Source of the DNA: Chamaelirium japonicum
Lineage: Eukaryota; Streptophyta; Magnoliopsida; Liliales; Melanthiaceae
NCBI GenBank assembly: GCA_947650365.1
Contig: OX393550.1
Location: forward strand, 96,390,951-96,454,950
DNA length: 64,000 nt
Direction of reading: 5' to 3'
Below the pieces are notes generated by a model. It had not been told where the DNA came from and searched no databases. It worked only from the letters and a program-made list of their open reading frames with translations. The translations under genes were made by a program, and so were the position numbers. This document shows, one piece after another, positions 60,484 through 64,000 of this stretch. Every line of letters begins with the position of its first letter. Position 1 is the first letter of the stretch.

Positions 60484-60970
60484 TGAGCAGCTTCATGTCT
60501 CTGCTAGCTACTCACTATACGTGACGATCGATCCTACACGGACATTTTACTCCTCTGTAATGACATAGAATACTTACTGGGTGTTGATGAGTTGAAATCT
60601 GTAGTATCAACTCATTGGTTGCTGGACCCCCCCTTCTAAGCTTTTGAATTTGTAGTGTTTGTGGGACGAGCACTTGATGTTTTAGAATTAAGACTATATC
60701 AGAGCAGACTCAACCAGATGGTTCTGTGATCCTTTCAACTGGTTTTATTTCTCTTACCCTTTCAACTTGGCCTGTTTGTGTTTTTGATTATGTGCCGACC
60801 AGATTCCGGCAGAATTTGATTCCCACAGAATCCGGAAATGAAAGCTGCCTTCGAACGCTTATGGGGGAATCTGATTTTTCCATACAGAATTGATTCTAGC
60901 TTCTGCATAAATTAACTTCTGGTACATCATATCCCAAACCAGCTTGGGAAAACTGATATCCTGCAGTATT
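60484..60970 (+). other. 3' untranslated region and downstream DNA of the LIFEGUARD gene
   Basis: AT-rich sequence with several possible poly(A) signals, none standing out. The exact transcript end cannot be set. Confidence 0.45.
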
Positions 60971-60981
60971 AGGAATCAGAA

Positions 60982-61439
60982 TTTTTTTTTTTTTTTTAGG
61001 TATTGTCAAGGTGGAGGTCACAAAAAGACCTCCATGGAGGTGCCACATGCCGGCACTAGCATGGACGACCACATCTGGTCAGGAACCAACACCGGTAGAT
61101 AACATCGGACAAACAGCCACAGACAACCAACCAGGCCACCAACATAGGTAGACAAGCAGCCGCACCCCGGCAAACCATCCTGCCACATCTGGTGAGAACC
61201 CCAGATCTGGAGAAAACACAGCAAAAGAAACCACAAAAAGAGAAAACCAAAACTAAAAAAAAAAAAAGGCGGAGAGGAAACCAGAACAAAAAAAAAAGAG
61301 GCGATCATCGCTAGAATTTGCAGATCGGCTAAGAAGTAGGAGTCGCCAACGGATCCGCCTCTCTATCGACAAGCCACTGCCGCTATCGCATCGCCAGGAG
61401 CCACTCATCGGCCAGAGGAGAAGTTCTAGACAACTACCG
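60982..61439 (-). mobile_element. Short retroposon with poly(A) tail and target duplication
   Basis: On the - strand the unit ends in about 16 A (60982-60997 as T). AGGAATCAGAA (60971-60981) on one side and AAGAATCAGAA (61440-61450) on the other match at 10 of 11 bases, as left by LINE-type reverse transcription. The inside has TTTTTTTTT-interrupted, Trp/Phe-coding-like DNA but no recognised protein and no clear tRNA-like promoter at its 5' end. It may be a processed fragment or an unknown SINE. Confidence 0.65.
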
Positions 61440-61450
61440 AAGAATCAGAA

Positions 61451-62063
61451 GCTTAATGGTACACGTGGAGCAATTGGGAGCCATACACAAGGGACCACAC
61501 TGATACCATGTGAAAGAGCCCAGAACCTTGGATACCCATCTCCTCACAAACCGGCTAATCTTCAAATTGGCTCCTACTCGGCTCGCTAGAATAGGTTGTT
61601 TGCCTCCCCATTTTGTTCGGTAACACATAGGGCATCCTATAATAGGGAATGGAATGGGGAGTCCCTTGGGGGATGCTCTTGGAAGTGAAAAAATACAACC
61701 TGGGTCGGATTCGGGTTTTAAATTTCCATTACAGATGTTCTGTAACTCCAGTACTAATTAATCACCAGCCTTCACCTGATTTCATTATGTTGTGTAACTC
61801 TTTTACGGTGGGAGATGGAACCCACTTCCACACTTCCACAGGTGATGATGATCACAAACATTCCCCTCACGCACTTAATTCCAGGTAGGTCAGGCTCCAA
61901 CATCCTCATCCTCTTACAGCAGAGGCTCTTTAATGTCAGGTGGGGCTCCTTACGCGCTACCCATCCTCTTCATCTTTAACTCCACAGCTACCGAGTGGCA
62001 ACAGCCGCGGCGGTCCCGGCCCCACCGCCCGCGTCGGCAGGCCCGCCCCGCTACGCGTCGTAC
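61451..62063. other. Region downstream of the FORKED-like gene
   Basis: No coding feature is supported. Arg/Ala-rich frames at 61933-62300 are shadows of the last exon of the opposite-strand gene. The 3' untranslated region of that gene must lie here. Confidence 0.5.
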
Positions 62064-63342
62064 TCAGGCGAGGCGCCCCCTCTCGCCGGCGATGCCGAGG
62101 AGGCGGGACGCGCCCTGCGTCCACATCTCGTACTCCCTCTGGCCCTTGCACTCGAACTCGATCACGCGGCGCTCCGCCGTCCTCAGCCCGAAGTAGCGCC
62201 GATGCTCCCCGCCGTCCAGCAGATGCCGGCCGGGCCACGCCGGGACGTCGTTGCAGACCTCTGTGATCACGCCTGCAGGATCAAACCGTCCGGTGTTTAA
62301 GGATTGCCCAATGCTAGGTAGCTAGCTAGCTGATGATGATCCGACTTACTCTTCTTCTTCTTGGTGATGGTCCCCGCAACATGCTTGCTCTTCATCTTAA
62401 GCGTCACCTGGAGCTCAGGCAAGCAAGATGGATGGGAATCCTAGAGAGAGAATTGGAAGCGAATGGGGGCTACGATTTGCAGGGCAAAATTAAAATCCTC
62501 ACCTGACCCAATCGATTAATGTAGAGAGAGACGAGCTTCCAATGGAGCGCACCTGCAATGCGGCATGGTTATTGGTTAGAGCACGAGCATGCATGAATGC
62601 AGCGCCGGCGGCCGTGCAGCTAGGAGAGAATACCTTTGCGGGTGCGCTTGAGGAGTTCGGCCCCCCGGGCGAGGAGCTGCTGGCTACAGAGGCCCTGGTA
62701 GTTGTCAGCCGGAACGAGCTCGTCGCCGATACCGCCGTCGAGGTTCTTCGGTCCCTGGCCGGGTGCTCCCTTCTCGACCGGGATGATTGCCGCTGCGTTC
62801 CACACCTCCTTGAGCGCCCTGGCCTTCAGGGTCGCAGCCCCTCGCAAGGCTGCCGACCCAGAACAGAACAAGCTAATCTCAGTTCAGTCATCAGTTAATC
62901 CGGATTAGTAGTATCATTAGTGTTGTAGGTGGTAATGGGTGTATTTACCGGTGGCGGCGGCGGCTGTTAGCGTGATGATATCTCCCGGCGTCCTGACGCT
63001 GACGGCGGAGCCCACCACCGACGCCAGGTGCTCGCGCTCGGCTCCCAGGACCTCGGCCGCCTCCACGCACTGGGCTGCCACTAGGGTCGCGGCGGACGCC
63101 ACCGCCATGTCCGTGCGGGCGGCCCGGACGTCCTTGCCGGATCCCGACGCCGCCGCCGTGGCTGCCGCTATCGCCGCCACCGCCGCGGCGACCCCGGCCA
63201 CCGAGACGGCGGCGTGGAGCTGGGCGTTGCGGGCCCGGGCCTCCTCCTTCTTCCTCTCCCGCAGGTCCTTGAGCCACCTCCCCACAGTCCTGCTGCCGCC
63301 CCTGTACTGCTGCTGCTTCGCCGCGCTGCTCCCCCGGCAGTA
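62064..63342 (-). CDS. VAN3-binding/FORKED1-like protein, 3' five exons (63342-62949, 62849-62634, 62552-62503, 62407-62350, 62272-62064)
   Basis: Exons join in frame to 308 residues and a stop. First visible exon: [20 protein letters not shown] and [20 protein letters not shown], then [12 protein letters not shown]; the next exon completes [19 protein letters not shown]. This is DUF828. The last exons form the PH-type domain: [80 protein letters not shown]. All five junctions use GT-AG and preserve phase. The family binds phosphoinositides and the ARF-GAP VAN3/SFC and helps place PIN1 in leaf vein formation. The N-terminal exon with the EFLSRSWS-type motif is not found up to 64000, so the 5' end is missing, probably off the right edge. 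It converges with the LIFEGUARD gene, stop codons 1.6 kb apart. Confidence 0.93.
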
Positions 63343-64000
63343 CTGCACCCAAGTCCAGCACACCAAAGGATCAATGCATGCGTTTCCTGAAGGTTTGTCG
63401 CGTCCATAAGAAACTCGTTTCCCGGCCGCCATTAACCATTGAAGGGAAGGACAGGGTCATGCAGTCGGCGTGGAGACATGAGCAGAGCAGCACCAGAGCC
63501 ATGGCATCCATGGGGAGTATTGGGGTCATTTCGGTAATTAACACGTACGGCAGCAGCTCTGCAAACGAATCAGAGCTTCGTCCAACTCGGGCAGAACGAA
63601 ACCCACTACCCAAGTCAAGAAGGGGCCAGGTGAACCAGACAAAATTTTGGGCAGCGAAGAATCAAAACAAAGTTTGTCTTTTTCCGAGAAGGCCCAAAAT
63701 GACCCTTATTTTATTTATTTATGTTTTTTTTTTTGCAATTCTCTCTTTTGGAAATTCTATTCGCACATCAAAATCGTCCAAGCTTACCACGATTCCCAAC
63801 CGTTTCCCTTTATGTATGTACTATGGCTAGCTTCCCTCCATCTCCCAACAAATTCCATCCCCTTGGACCCTCCAAATACCTCCAAAGTCGGGACCTTCAT
63901 CGTCAAAGCCGCCATTCATACCTCATCCCCTTCGATCCTTCATACCCCATAACTCAGCACCTTCAGCATCGATACCTACTGATCCTTCCCCTCTCATTTC
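63343..64000 (-). other. Probable first intron or upstream region of the FORKED-like gene
   Basis: Upstream of a good acceptor (TTGGGTGCAG|TACTGC at 63343/63342), with pyrimidine-rich sequence in places. The frame from 63432 ([10 protein letters not shown]...) does not resemble the family N terminus. The rest to the right edge shows no coding motif. Confidence 0.5.

Noticed and set aside
61933..63432. Long GC-rich frames on the + strand over the FORKED-like gene
   Set aside because: They are shadows of the - strand exons, whose five splice junctions and two domains are consistent.
63371..63613. First exon of the FORKED-like gene at 63432-63613
   Set aside because: The frame lacks the family's N-terminal motif and runs through the splice acceptor at 63343; exon 1 is more likely outside the window.

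Overview
The window is nuclear DNA from a flowering plant. It has spliced genes with GT-AG introns, plant-specific gene families, plant transposon families and long AT microsatellites. The conserved exons are GC-rich, which suggests a monocot or magnoliid, but I cannot name the species. I find no bacterial, viral or organellar block, no rRNA or CRISPR, and no convincing tRNA gene.

Only two host genes look intact. The first is a LIFEGUARD/BAX-inhibitor-1 family membrane protein on the + strand (54991-60483). It has four exons whose junctions all keep frame, and its second intron of about 4.6 kb is filled with transposon remnants. The second, on the - strand (63342-62064), is the 3' part of a VAN3-binding/FORKED1-like gene (DUF828 plus PH domain); its first exon is missing and probably lies beyond the right edge. 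A third gene, an ankyrin-repeat (ACD6-like) gene on the - strand (18551-16987), has two well-joined exons, but its 3' end, including the expected membrane domain, is not visible.

Everything else is repeats. From the left: a CACTA transposase remnant (1-1343) and a second CACTA reading frame cut short by an array of about 16 monomers of a roughly 180-bp satellite (1735-4563); small LTR and LINE fragments; a full-length but dead Copia retrotransposon (5686-15691, LTRs of about 2.33 kb, duplicated target GAAAA); the ankyrin gene; a degenerate - strand Copia (about 20170-24275) split by a solo LTR of the first family (target TATAT) and bordered by a CACTA end; a mixed region (24600-34600) with MITEs, telomere-like repeats, a possible captured F-box fragment, a tandem 270-280 bp repeat and palindromic hairpins; a decayed LINE with endonuclease, reverse transcriptase and RNase H (34600-40220); another Copia-family LTR split by a MITE cluster (41080-45937); a noncoding stretch (46640-50230); and a run of foldback elements each lodged in (TA)n (50267-52179), followed by a nested DNA transposon set (52740-54616).

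The most interesting structures are the microsatellite-embedded foldback elements, several of which share one inner design but carry different ends, and the three-level nested transposon with readable target duplications. I found no new gene system: the novelty here lies in repeat architecture.
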